Below the pieces are notes generated by a model. That model was not told where the DNA came from. It saw only the letters and a list, made by a program, of their open reading frames with translations, and did not search any database. 21,303 nt of DNA from Chlamydiota bacterium (lineage in GTDB: Bacteria > Chlamydiota > Chlamydiia > Chlamydiales > Waddliaceae): NCBI GenBank assembly GCA_011065005.1, contig JAAKFP010000002.1, positions 1 to 21,303 of the forward strand. The letters are read 5' to 3'. Position numbers and translations under genes: made by a program. Position 1 is the stretch's first letter, and every line of letters starts with the position of its first letter. Below, piece by piece: positions 8,685-16,136 of this stretch.

Positions 8685-8700
8685 ATTTTCCTCTTTCAGC

Positions 8701-9069
8701 TTAGATGACCTCAGGGGCGAGTGATACAATTTTTAAATAATTTCTTTCGCGCAACTCACGTGCTATGGGTCCAAACACCCTTGATCCTCGAGGATTTTTC
8801 TTTTCGTCGATGAGCACGCAGGCATTTGTATCAAATCGTAGTTTGGATCCGTCGGGCCGTTTTATGTAGTATTTCGTTCTGACAATTACGGCTTTGACGA
8901 TTTCGCCTTTCTTAATTGGTCCATTCGGTTCCGCTTCTTGTACCGATCCAATAATCACATCGCCGACGCCAGCGTATCGTCGTCTTGATCCACCTAAGAC
9001 TTTGAAGCATTTAATTCGTTTTGCTCCACTGTTGTCTGCGACTAGTAATTTTGATTCTTGCTGAATCAT
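8701..9069 (-). CDS. rplN: Large ribosomal subunit protein L14
   Basis: L14 lies at the subunit interface and forms bridge B8 with 16S rRNA. The 122-residue length is exactly typical, with [27 protein letters not shown], the [15 protein letters not shown] strand, [27 protein letters not shown] and the conserved end [28 protein letters not shown]. It starts 55 nt after the rpsQ stop, with AAGGAG upstream of the ATG. Confidence 0.97.
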   Translation of the reverse strand: MIQQESKLLVADNSGAKRIKCFKVLGGSRRRYAGVGDVIIGSVQEAEPNGPIKKGEIVKAVIVRTKYYIKRPDGSKLRFDTNACVLIDEKKNPRGSRVFGPIARELRERNYLKIVSLAPEVI

Positions 9070-9124
9070 TTGTATTCTCCTTAAGGGAAATTCTTATAGG
9101 TCGTAAACCGACTTCTGTTAGTAA

Positions 9125-9382
9125 TTATGCTTTTTCTTTTTCAACAATGCGCCATCTTTTGAGTTTTGAAAATGGTCTGGTTTCGGTGATAACAACTTCA
9201 TCACCAATTTGCAGGTCGTTATTTTCGTTGTGGGCATAGTACTTTTTTGCTCGCTTTATGACTTTTCCATAAATTGGGTGTTTTATGGTTCTTTCCACTC
9301 GAACGACGGCTGTCTTTTGCATTTTATTGGAAACGACGACGCCTGTTTTGGTTTTTCTTGTCGTTTTGCCTTCTTGTTTCAT
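9125..9382 (-). CDS. rpsQ: Small ribosomal subunit protein S17
   Basis: S17 binds the 5' domain of 16S rRNA early in assembly through an OB fold. The 85 residues contain [63 protein letters not shown]. All core family motifs are intact. The start at 9382 follows the rpmC stop by 39 nt, with a weak purine-rich ribosome site. Confidence 0.96.
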   Translation of the reverse strand: MKQEGKTTRKTKTGVVVSNKMQKTAVVRVERTIKHPIYGKVIKRAKKYYAHNENNDLQIGDEVVITETRPFSKLKRWRIVEKEKA

Positions 9383-9421
9383 GTATTCCTCAAATTATTT
9401 TGTTTGACGTACATTTGTTGT

Positions 9422-9646
9422 TCATAGGTCAGCGGGTTGCTCGTCGTACGTGGCTTTTGCCTTTTCGCAAATGATTGTTTTTAGTTTTGCAATATCTTTT
9501 TTCTTTTCTCTAAGCAAGTGAGGTTTTTCTAGTTTTTTTGCTTGTTTCATTTCGTTTTTAATCTCGAAGAGTTCATTTTTTGTCTCGATGACTGTCGCTT
9601 CCAGTTCTTCAATTGATTGATCTCGCAGATCTTTAGCTTTTAACAT
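9422..9646 (-). CDS. rpmC: Large ribosomal subunit protein L29
   Basis: L29 forms a two-helix hairpin beside L23 at the tunnel exit, where trigger factor and SRP dock. The 74-residue product reads [33 protein letters not shown] and continues with [15 protein letters not shown]. It is highly charged and helical throughout, as expected. It starts 9 nt after the rplP stop. Confidence 0.95.
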   Translation of the reverse strand: MLKAKDLRDQSIEELEATVIETKNELFEIKNEMKQAKKLEKPHLLREKKKDIAKLKTIICEKAKATYDEQPADL

Positions 9647-9655
9647 CGGACTACC

Positions 9656-10075
9656 TCAAACTTGTTGTACGCGTTCTACAAATCGCGTTTTAATTCCTAA
9701 CTTAGCGGCAGCGCGTCGAAGGGCGCTTTGCGCTTGCTCTCGTGGCACGTTTCCCACCTCAAAGAGTATACGGCCGGGTCTAACGACGGCGACCCATTGG
9801 TCTATACTACCTTTCCCTTTCCCCATACGCACCTCTGCGGGTTTTTTTGTTATGGGTTTGTCGGGAAAGATTCGAATCCACACTTTACCACGGCGTTGAA
9901 AATATCGAGTGATGGCAACACGACATGCTTCAATTTGTTTATTTGATATCCATCCGCGATCTAGGGCTTGGATTCCATACTCGCCAAAATGGACAAAGTT
10001 TCCTGCCTTACTAAGCCCACGCATTTGTCCTTTTTGGGCTTTACGATGTTTTGTCTTTTTGGGCATCAGGGCCAT
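9656..10075 (-). CDS. rplP: Large ribosomal subunit protein L16
   Basis: L16 helps position A-site tRNA at the peptidyl-transferase centre. The 139-residue product contains [35 protein letters not shown], the [50 protein letters not shown] block and [12 protein letters not shown] place the start at the ATG at 10075 (MALMPKK), 1 nt after the rpsC stop, with AAGGAG 10 nt upstream. A GTG at 10084 is only 1-2 nt from that site and is unlikely. Confidence 0.95.
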   Translation of the reverse strand: MALMPKKTKHRKAQKGQMRGLSKAGNFVHFGEYGIQALDRGWISNKQIEACRVAITRYFQRRGKVWIRIFPDKPITKKPAEVRMGKGKGSIDQWVAVVRPGRILFEVGNVPREQAQSALRRAAAKLGIKTRFVERVQQV

Positions 10076-10076
10076 G

Positions 10077-10724
10077 TTATGCACTCTCCTTCTTCATATG
10101 CTTTTCTTCACCACGGTTGATCCACACTTTAACGCCGATGGTGCCATATGTTGTTTCTGCTCGAGATGTTGCGTAGTCGATCTCGGAGCGGATCGTATGA
10201 AGGGGAACACTTCCCTCCTTGTAGCTCTCTTTGCGAGCAATTTCTGCTCCACCGAGTCGTCCGCCCACTTGGATTTTAATGCCAATGGCTCCGGCATCTA
10301 TGGATGCTTGTAGTGCTTTTTTCATAGCTCGGCGGAAGGGTATTCGTCTTTTCAATTGATTTGCAATTCCATCAGCGACAATTTGTGCGTCGAGGTCGGG
10401 TCTTTTTACTTCTTCGACTTCGACCCAGACTTGTTTTCCTGTGAGCCTGAATAGTTCATCTTTGAGAAGATCAATTTCTGCGCCTTTTTTCCCGATGACT
10501 AGTCCGGGGCGAGCAGTAACGATGACCACTTCGATTTTATCACTCATTCTTCGAATACGAATTTTCGATGTTCCGACCATGGAGGTTTTTTTCATCAGGA
10601 ATCTTCGAATCATACAATCTTCGATCAGAAATTCACCAAATTCTTGTTTATTGGCGAACCATTTTGATTGCCATTTTCGATTTCGAATTAGGCGGAAACC
10701 GATCGGATTAACTTTTTGTCCCAT
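10077..10724 (-). CDS. rpsC: Small ribosomal subunit protein S3
   Basis: S3 lines the mRNA entry tunnel in the 30S head. The 215-residue product starts [24 protein letters not shown]. It carries the KH domain with the GKKGAEID loop ([16 protein letters not shown]) and the C-terminal signature [41 protein letters not shown] is 7 nt before the ATG. It starts 11 nt after the rplV stop. Confidence 0.97.
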   Translation of the reverse strand: MGQKVNPIGFRLIRNRKWQSKWFANKQEFGEFLIEDCMIRRFLMKKTSMVGTSKIRIRRMSDKIEVVIVTARPGLVIGKKGAEIDLLKDELFRLTGKQVWVEVEEVKRPDLDAQIVADGIANQLKRRIPFRRAMKKALQASIDAGAIGIKIQVGGRLGGAEIARKESYKEGSVPLHTIRSEIDYATSRAETTYGTIGVKVWINRGEEKHMKKESA

Positions 10725-10735
10725 GTACTAGCTCC

Positions 10736-11074
10736 TTATTCAGTACCAACGACTACGGTAAAATGACTTGTTCGTTTAAGTATTGGACTTCGGCCGCCTC
10801 TATTTCGTGGTTTTGCTCTTTTGAGGGTTGGGCCTTCATCGATACGAACTTCAGTAACTTTTAGTTCTTCACGTCTTGCATCCAGTTGTGTTTCTGCATT
10901 TGCAACTGCGCTGTCGAGGGTTTTTTTCAACAGAGTTCCTGCTTTCAATTTACAGAAATCTAACTGGAGCTTAGCATCTTCAACGGTTAAGCCACGGATG
11001 AGTCCTGCTGCTAACCTTGCTTTTCGTGCGCTAATTCTCACATATTTTGTTATAGCTTTTGCTCTGTTCATCAT
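10736..11074 (-). CDS. rplV: Large ribosomal subunit protein L22
   Basis: L22 sends a beta-hairpin into the peptide tunnel at the constriction. The 112-residue product contains ITKYVRISARKARLAAGLIRGLTVEDAKLQL, LLKKTLDSAVANAE and the hairpin and tail GPTLKRAKPRNRGGRSPILKRTSHFTVVVG. Two consecutive ATGs (11074 and 11071) are available. AAGGG is 3-4 nt from the first and 6-7 nt from the second, so the second may be the true start (111 residues). Confidence 0.95.
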   Translation of the reverse strand: MMNRAKAITKYVRISARKARLAAGLIRGLTVEDAKLQLDFCKLKAGTLLKKTLDSAVANAETQLDARREELKVTEVRIDEGPTLKRAKPRNRGGRSPILKRTSHFTVVVGTE

Positions 11075-11081
11075 AATCCCT

Positions 11082-11345
11082 TTATTTTTTCACTGGATGT
11101 CCTTTAAAGACACGTGTAGGTGAAAATTCCCCTAAGCGGTGTCCGACCATATTTTCTGATACAAATACAGTGAGAAATTTATGGCCGTTATGTACTTCAA
11201 AAGTGTGTCCTACCATATCTGGAATAATCATAGATCTTCTGGACCAAGTTTTTATTGGTTTTTTCGATTCTTGTTCATTTTGGACATCTACTTTTCTGAG
11301 TAGATGGTGGTCAACGAAGAAACCTTTTTTCAGTGATCTGGCCAT
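11082..11345 (-). CDS. rpsS: Small ribosomal subunit protein S19
   Basis: S19 lies in the 30S head with S13 near the A site. The 87-residue product starts [19 protein letters not shown] and contains [53 protein letters not shown], a near-textbook S19. AAGGA lies upstream of the ATG, which begins 2 nt after the rplB stop. Confidence 0.97.
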   Translation of the reverse strand: MARSLKKGFFVDHHLLRKVDVQNEQESKKPIKTWSRRSMIIPDMVGHTFEVHNGHKFLTVFVSENMVGHRLGEFSPTRVFKGHPVKK

Positions 11346-11347
11346 AG

Positions 11348-12193
11348 TTATTTTTTCCTTCGATCTTTAACAATAAGTTTTTTGGACTTAGAAACAGGTC
11401 TTGTTCGAAAACCTTTTGTGAACATAGCCCAAGGTGTTTGCGGTATATTCCCTTTACTTTTTCCTTCAGCACCTCCGTGTGGGTGGTCTACAGGATTCAT
11501 TGCTGTTCCGCGTACTGTTGGTCTGATTCCTTTCCAACGGTTTCTTCCTGCTTTCCCTTCGGATCGAAGGTTATTCTCTGGATTTGACACTGAACCGAAT
11601 GTCGCTTTGCAGCTTTCGTTTACCATTCGCACTTCACCGGAAGGCATACGCAGGGTAGCGTATCCTCCGCTACGGGCCATTAGCTGTGCTGAGGTGCCGG
11701 CTCCACGAACCAATATTCCCCCTCTTTCTGGGATCATTTCAATGTTATGGACGATAGAGCCGAGGGGCATATGTTTCAGCATCATGCAGCAGCCGACGTG
11801 GTATGGTGGTTTATCGCTGGTTTGGACTTTTGCACCAACCTTGAGATTTTGCGGTGCCAGGATGTATCGTTTTTCTCCATCCGCATAATAGAGCAGTGCG
11901 ATATACGCTGAGCGGTTAGGGTCGTATTCGATGGAAGCAACTTTTGCGGGAATATTTATTTTATCGCGTTTGAAGTCTACGATTCGGTATTGTCTTTTGT
12001 GCCCGCCCCCTTTATGTCGACAGGTGATACGTCCTTGATTGTTACGTCCGTTAGTACGTTTCTTTGGCAGGAGCAGGGATTTTGTCGGTTTAACGGTAGC
12101 TCGATTCTTCTTATTGGGTCTAGTTAACTCTTCGTGCATGGGAAGGACAAGCTGTCGAGTACCTGGTGTGCATGGTCGATATTTTTTAAGCAT
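11348..12193 (-). CDS. rplB: Large ribosomal subunit protein L2
   Basis: L2 supports the peptidyl-transferase centre and subunit joining. The 281-residue product has the conserved N-terminus [13 protein letters not shown], the [26 protein letters not shown] block and the SH3-like core with [15 protein letters not shown]. The C-terminal signature [14 protein letters not shown] has the essential histidine. The residue count is typical. It starts 16 nt after the rplW stop, with a weak GAAGAG ribosome site. Confidence 0.97.
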   Translation of the reverse strand: MLKKYRPCTPGTRQLVLPMHEELTRPNKKNRATVKPTKSLLLPKKRTNGRNNQGRITCRHKGGGHKRQYRIVDFKRDKINIPAKVASIEYDPNRSAYIALLYYADGEKRYILAPQNLKVGAKVQTSDKPPYHVGCCMMLKHMPLGSIVHNIEMIPERGGILVRGAGTSAQLMARSGGYATLRMPSGEVRMVNESCKATFGSVSNPENNLRSEGKAGRNRWKGIRPTVRGTAMNPVDHPHGGAEGKSKGNIPQTPWAMFTKGFRTRPVSKSKKLIVKDRRKK

Positions 12194-12209
12194 TGGTTTT
12201 TCTCTTCGT

Positions 12210-12545
12210 TTAAATCTCGTCTAGGGTATCGTTTTTTTCAAGTGTTACGATAGCTTTTTTTAGTCCGGGACGGAATCCTTGTCGTCCTCGAACTCTTCGT
12301 TTTTTAGGTTTCAGATTTATCGTATTTACGGAGACGACTTTAATGTTTTTCTCTTTGTGAATTTCTTCAACGGCTTTTGCGATCTCGTATTTGTTTGCAT
12401 TTTTGTCGACGGCAAAAACATATTTTGGCGATTTGCATCGTTTGACGGAGGGATTGCTTTCAGAATTTTTTAGTTCTTGAAGCATCATAGCTTTTTCCGT
12501 CACATGTCTGTATTTGACCGTGTGGTATGGATCTTTTTTCGTCAT
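12210..12545 (-). CDS. rplW: Large ribosomal subunit protein L23
   Basis: L23 is the docking site for trigger factor at the tunnel exit. The 111-residue product reads [19 protein letters not shown], then [66 protein letters not shown]. The start at 12545 is supported by GGGA 9 nt upstream and by similarity to the Chlamydia L23 start (MKDPYDVVK). A longer in-frame reading to 12587 overlaps rplD and adds unrelated residues. Confidence 0.95.
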   Translation of the reverse strand: MTKKDPYHTVKYRHVTEKAMMLQELKNSESNPSVKRCKSPKYVFAVDKNANKYEIAKAVEEIHKEKNIKVVSVNTINLKPKKRRVRGRQGFRPGLKKAIVTLEKNDTLDEI

Positions 12546-12561
12546 TCTTGGATTCCCTTGT

Positions 12562-13245
12562 TCAAGCCAGCCATTCTTGTATTTCATTCAACGCTATTTC
12601 GGTCATGATTAGGTCTTCTGCGATCATGAGGTCATAACCGTTGATATTTTTAGCGAGGGCAAAATGGGTTTTTTTTAGGTTTCGAAGGCTTTTTGCGAAA
12701 TTGTTGTGTTTGCCACATTTCACGCTAACGTTACATTTTTTTTCGTTCGTTACCACTTGTTCATAGTTCCCTTCACCAAGAAAAAGCACTCTTTTGTTTA
12801 GTCCTGTTGTTTTCAAGAAGTTGGCTATAGTTTTTGTTTTTGGTTCTTCGAGGTGGGTATCTTCTAGAACAATGAGGTGATTGTTATTGATTTTTTCAGC
12901 GATCAGAAATCTTATAACGGCTTTTTTCTCTTTTTTATTCATCCGAATGTTCTGGTTGAACTTTGGTTTTGGTCCAAAGACAACGCCTCCCCCACGAAAT
13001 TGTGCGGTTACGAGAGATCCTTGTCGTGCTCGTCCGGTTCCTTTTTGCTTATGGGGTTTTTTTGTTGTGTGTTTGACTTCGGAGCGGCCTTTAGTATTTG
13101 CAGACCATTGTCTAGCATTGGCTCTCAGGACTACGATGTAGTCTTTCACCATTTGGCCATTGGCGGTTGCTTCAGTGAAGGATTTGTCGATCTTAACTGT
13201 ACCAACTTCTTTGCCGGTGATGTTGTATTTTTTCAGTGTCGTCAT
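12562..13245 (-). CDS. rplD: Large ribosomal subunit protein L4
   Basis: L4 forms the tunnel constriction with L22; in E. coli it also represses the S10 operon. The 227 residues contain the conserved loop VLRANARQWSANTKGRSEVKHTTKKPHKQKGTGRARQGSLVTAQFRGGGVVFGP and a globular C-terminal part ending IALNEIQEWLA. The ATG at 13245 overlaps the rplC stop by 4 nt (ATGA), a sign of translational coupling. No other Inc-like or mobile material interrupts the block from here to gap. Confidence 0.96.
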   Translation of the reverse strand: MTTLKKYNITGKEVGTVKIDKSFTEATANGQMVKDYIVVLRANARQWSANTKGRSEVKHTTKKPHKQKGTGRARQGSLVTAQFRGGGVVFGPKPKFNQNIRMNKKEKKAVIRFLIAEKINNNHLIVLEDTHLEEPKTKTIANFLKTTGLNKRVLFLGEGNYEQVVTNEKKCNVSVKCGKHNNFAKSLRNLKKTHFALAKNINGYDLMIAEDLIMTEIALNEIQEWLA

Positions 13246-13910
13246 GAGCTAGCTCCCGTCTTTTTCTTAGCTTGCTGCAGGGTTACTACTCCGTTTCTGG
13301 GGCCTGGAACTGCACCTTTCAAGAGGATGAGGTTTGTTTCCTCATCGATTTCGACAATTTTAACATTTTGAACGGTAACCTTTTTGTTTCCCATGTGACA
13401 GGCTCGCTTTCCTCCGGGGAAGTTACGTCCGGGTGTTGATCGGTTACCTGTAGAGCCGAGGCTGCGGTGGTTTTTTTTGGCTCCGTGTGATGCAGGTTGG
13501 CCGGCGAAGTGGTATAACTTCATAGCTCCTTGGTATCCCTTTCCGATAGATTTTGCCGTAGCATCGACGAAGGGGGTATCTTTAAAGATTCCGACGCCAA
13601 TTTCTTGTCCGAGGCTGAACGCTTCTGTATTCTCGATGCGGGATTCTGTCAAATAGCGATGGGGTTCAAGTCCTGCTTGTTTGTAGTGGCCTAGTATGGG
13701 TTTTTTCACTCTTTTTTCGACGGTGCGGGGATCTTTTGTTTTTATTTTCTCGTAGCCTGTTTGGATTGAGGTATACCCGTCCTTCTCTTTCGTCTTTATT
13801 TGAACGACAACATTTGGTTCAACCTCGATGACAGTACAAACGATCGCGTGTCCACTTTCGTCGAATATGCGAGTCATTCCGAGCTTTTTACCTATGAGTT
13901 TCTGCGTCAT
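13242..13910 (-). CDS. rplC: Large ribosomal subunit protein L3
   Basis: L3 initiates 50S assembly and reaches toward the peptidyl-transferase centre. The 222-residue product begins MTQKLIGKKLGMTRIFDESG and contains VIEVEPNVVVQIKTKEKDGYTSIQTG, SIGKGYQGAMKLYHFAGQPASHGAKKNHRSLGSTGNRSTPGRNFPGGKRACHMGNKKVTVQN and GAVPGPRNG. The start at 13910 is the family start, with AAGGGA about 8-10 nt upstream. A reading to 13958 adds 16 unlikely residues. This is the first ribosomal gene of the block; rpsJ and tuf are not upstream. I see no convincing promoter in 13911-14147. Confidence 0.96.
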   Translation of the reverse strand: MTQKLIGKKLGMTRIFDESGHAIVCTVIEVEPNVVVQIKTKEKDGYTSIQTGYEKIKTKDPRTVEKRVKKPILGHYKQAGLEPHRYLTESRIENTEAFSLGQEIGVGIFKDTPFVDATAKSIGKGYQGAMKLYHFAGQPASHGAKKNHRSLGSTGNRSTPGRNFPGGKRACHMGNKKVTVQNVKIVEIDEETNLILLKGAVPGPRNGVVTLQQAKKKTGASS

Positions 13911-13932
13911 ACGATCAGTCCCTTTCCTAGAA

Positions 13933-14160
13933 TCAGTAATTTTCCAAAGTTTTAACAACTTTTGGGTTTATCAATTTATCTTCAGTAATCAAATCAATGA
14001 TTTTATCCTTTTCAACAGGTGGAAAGGTACACACGAAATGCGTTCTTTCCAGTGTTTTCCAAGGGAATCCCTCTTTTAGTCCTTTAGATCTAAAAGCTGA
14101 AATAGAGAGATTAACAAAAGCCTCACATTTTACACAACCCTTTTTTCTTATTTTTTTGAA
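13933..14160 (-). pseudogene. Start-less protein-like frame between the SLBB gene and rplC
   Basis: Read on the minus strand in the -1 frame relative to the SLBB gene, about 72 codons stay open from 14151 to a TGA at 13935-13933, 22 nt before the rplC ATG. The translation looks like real protein, for example FPWKTLERTHFVCTFPP followed by EKDKIIDLITEDKLINPKVV, but there is no ATG, GTG or TTG at its head. It could be read by -1 frameshifting at the A AAA AAA heptamer (14157-14151), could be the 3' remnant of a decayed gene, or could be chance. I do not recognise the family. This stretch fills most of the 237-nt gap upstream of rplC. Confidence 0.35.
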
Positions 14161-14507
14161 GGAACTTTGATGGTGCGGCGTCGGACGACTTTGCTGTCGA
14201 GTTTGATCTGTTTAAGGTTGGCCTCTTCTTTAGGCTGAGCGAGCTGGAGAGCATCCTGGACCAGGGTTCCCTTTTCCACTTGATACAGTCCTGGATTTTT
14301 CACTGCTCCTTCGATGGTGATTTGGATAAGTGACTGGTTGGTGTTGTGAACTGGAGACTCCACATCTGGAAGTTTCCCTTCATCGAGATAGAAATTCATA
14401 ACAATTAAAGCAACGGTGAAGCTTACGATCAGGCATGCTGCTAGCCTTTCGTAAAAAGGAAGTTTGGGTTTGTTTTGTGTAAATTGAGGAGTAGGATGAT
14501 GTTGCAT
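14148..14507 (-). CDS. Small membrane-anchored SLBB-domain protein
   Basis: 119 residues. A basic, proline-rich head (1-20) is followed by one membrane segment (about 22-40, LAACLIVSFTVALIVMNFY), a linker, and a C-terminal domain (about 60-115) that fits the SLBB beta-grasp pattern: IQITIEGAVKNPGLYQVEKG, then DALQLA and ...RTIKVP. This matches the N-terminal region of ComEA-type competence proteins (GAVxxPGxY...DAI..AGG...VP) but lacks their helix-hairpin-helix DNA-binding part. SLBB domains bind soluble ligands or sugars in export and competence proteins; the ligand here is unknown. The topology suggests a domain outside the inner membrane. The stop directly follows an A AAA AAA heptamer. 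The start at 14507 lacks a good ribosome site, and a mobile element ends 24 nt upstream. Confidence 0.75.
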   Translation of the reverse strand: MQHHPTPQFTQNKPKLPFYERLAACLIVSFTVALIVMNFYLDEGKLPDVESPVHNTNQSLIQITIEGAVKNPGLYQVEKGTLVQDALQLAQPKEEANLKQIKLDSKVVRRRTIKVPSKK

Positions 14508-14531
14508 AAAAATGACTGTAGTGCTTCCTTA

Positions 14532-14688
14532 GGAACCGTGCAAAAACAACTTCCGCATTTCTGCTAACACATCATCTTCATCTGCTTTGTTGCAAATTCT
14601 TGAAAACTAATAAGTTGTCTGCGAATTTGCGCCTCGCAGCTGAAGCGCTGAGTCACCAGAAACGCACAACTTATTTTTGCACAGTTCC
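14532..14688 (+). mobile_element. 157-bp MITE-like element, copy 2
   Basis: Same length and direction as 107-263, about 92% identical by hand alignment with no gaps. It is flanked by TTA (14529-14531 and 14689-14691), a 3-bp target duplication. The inner roughly 140 bp differ at only six positions; the other seven differences sit in the outer tips. There the left end reads GGAACCGTGCA and the right end, reverse-complemented, GGAACTGTGCA, so both tips have changed together compared with GGGCTCGTGCA in copy 1. It lies between the 455-residue gene and the SLBB gene and makes up most of that 218-nt gap. A G/C-rich dyad at 14701-14725, just after the 455-residue gene, may be a weak terminator without a U-tract. 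Confidence 0.75.
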
Positions 14689-14725
14689 TTAGAGGTTGAG
14701 TGGCACGGCCCAAATGGCCTATGCC

Positions 14726-16093
14726 TTATGCCTTCGTGATCTTAGGGTAAGCGAATTCTTTTTCATTGACCGTCTTTGGTCCCATCACGCTATATAGGGG
14801 CTTTGCAAGTCCAAGGGAAGCAGAAATGAGGCCAAGAGCAGCCAAAATGAGTAGTGCATAGGGGCCGGCAAGGACAGGACAAACGGTGGCTGCCAATAAT
14901 GTAGTCGTAATCCCCAACACAACCATGACGATCTTTCCGATATCCGCGCTCACGGAAATCCACGATTTCGTGCGCGTTTTATTGTCATTGTTGATGCGCT
15001 TCGCATATTTCTTGGTTTTGTATTGGATGAAGCGGTCGATTTGTCTCTCCTCGAATGGTTTCTCAAGTGCTTCTATATATTTCTCTCTAGGCTTGATCTT
15101 TAAGCTAACTCCATCGTCTGCCTTCTTTTTGAGGCCGTCGATCTCTTTTTGCTTCTTCTGGATTTTCGCACGAATTCTATCGGCGTCAGTCTTTTCCAAG
15201 TCTAAGAGATTCAAGCGACTATTCAACTCGCTGTTGTCCTTTTCGCATTCGTTAATGAGATAGTCTCCCCCTATCGCAGTCTCCAGGTTGCGTTTGTTCT
15301 TAGCAATAATGCGAGCCAACTTTAGCTTTTGGAAAGTTGTAACCCGAGCATGCAGATTGTCCTCTGTAGCGCCCTTGTTAAGCGCATCGACATATTTTCT
15401 CCAGTTGTCGATTTTGTCTTGATTGCCACCACCAAAACGGTCTTCTTCTTTACTGATTTTTTCCTTATATCTAGCAGCTACCTCTTTTCCTTTAAAGACC
15501 TTGAGGTCTTCAGAGAATTCCTTTTGTCTTTGCAGCCATTTCTCCCCTTTTTTGTAAGCTTTATCGGTACTTCTACGTGCTTTTACTAAATCCTTGCCGG
15601 CTCCGACAAGTCCGAAAGCTGAGAACAAGACAACGAGTCCCCCCTTAACGATCTCGAGGATAGGCATCGTACAAACACATAGGGCAGCTTGTGCGAAGAA
15701 GCCTATGGACAACTTATCAACAAACAATACCGCGTCAAGAAAATTCGCTACCGTCATTAAAACTCGGTTTGCCGTTTTTTCCCAACGCGACAAAATGCCA
15801 TCTCTGGCTTTCTTATCACTCCACTCAAAACCACGCTCAAAGATGTTCGTTCCATTGAATACACCTTTGGCCATACCACACTTTCCTTTCAACACTTCCA
15901 AGGAAGCTGCAGCTAGTTCTGTTCCTGGAATAAACTTGAGGATGGATATGGCAACTTGAAGTACTACTTCGACAACATTCGTCCCTCTTCTTGTACTATC
16001 TGTAACACCTGCTACATTTTTAAGTCCCTCGGCTAAAGATTTATTCCAAGGTGTGTTGTGTTTTCTGTGGACAGAATTAACTAGTTCGTTCAT
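14726..16093 (-). CDS. Inc-like membrane protein, 455 residues
   Basis: I recognise no family by motif. Hydrophobic stretches lie at about 40-55, then a pair at 131-146 and 150-168 and another pair at 381-404 and 406-430. Between the pairs is a long, charged, Lys/Glu-rich helical region (about 170-375) likely to form coiled coil, for example DRIRAKIQKKQKEIDGLKKK. Closely paired hydrophobic segments of about 40-50 residues are the hallmark of chlamydial inclusion membrane (Inc) proteins, which are type III secreted. The locus between rplC and fmt is where C. trachomatis has the Inc protein CT529/CapI. There is no classical signal peptide. It starts 43 nt after the 307-residue gene and is probably co-transcribed with it. 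Effector function is inference. Confidence 0.7.
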   Translation of the reverse strand: MNELVNSVHRKHNTPWNKSLAEGLKNVAGVTDSTRRGTNVVEVVLQVAISILKFIPGTELAAASLEVLKGKCGMAKGVFNGTNIFERGFEWSDKKARDGILSRWEKTANRVLMTVANFLDAVLFVDKLSIGFFAQAALCVCTMPILEIVKGGLVVLFSAFGLVGAGKDLVKARRSTDKAYKKGEKWLQRQKEFSEDLKVFKGKEVAARYKEKISKEEDRFGGGNQDKIDNWRKYVDALNKGATEDNLHARVTTFQKLKLARIIAKNKRNLETAIGGDYLINECEKDNSELNSRLNLLDLEKTDADRIRAKIQKKQKEIDGLKKKADDGVSLKIKPREKYIEALEKPFEERQIDRFIQYKTKKYAKRINNDNKTRTKSWISVSADIGKIVMVVLGITTTLLAATVCPVLAGPYALLILAALGLISASLGLAKPLYSVMGPKTVNEKEFAYPKITKA

Positions 16094-16136
16094 TTGTACC
16101 TACTTAATATTTAATGCTTATTAACCACAAAACCTC

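Noticed and set aside
12877..13371. Long plus-strand open frame opposite rplD and rplC
   Set aside because: Antisense shadow of two well-supported ribosomal genes.
13828..14079. Plus-strand open frame opposite the rplC start and leader
   Set aside because: Partly antisense to rplC, no ribosome site, and the composition looks like a shadow of the minus-strand frame.
13911..14147. Promoter for the S10 block
   Set aside because: Several TTG-starting hexamers exist (for example TTGTGT with TTAATC 17 nt downstream), but none is clearly better than chance in this AT-rich stretch.
14691..14725. Rho-independent terminator after the 455-residue gene
   Set aside because: A GGCC dyad is present but no U-tract follows on the minus strand; mentioned only within the copy 2 entry.
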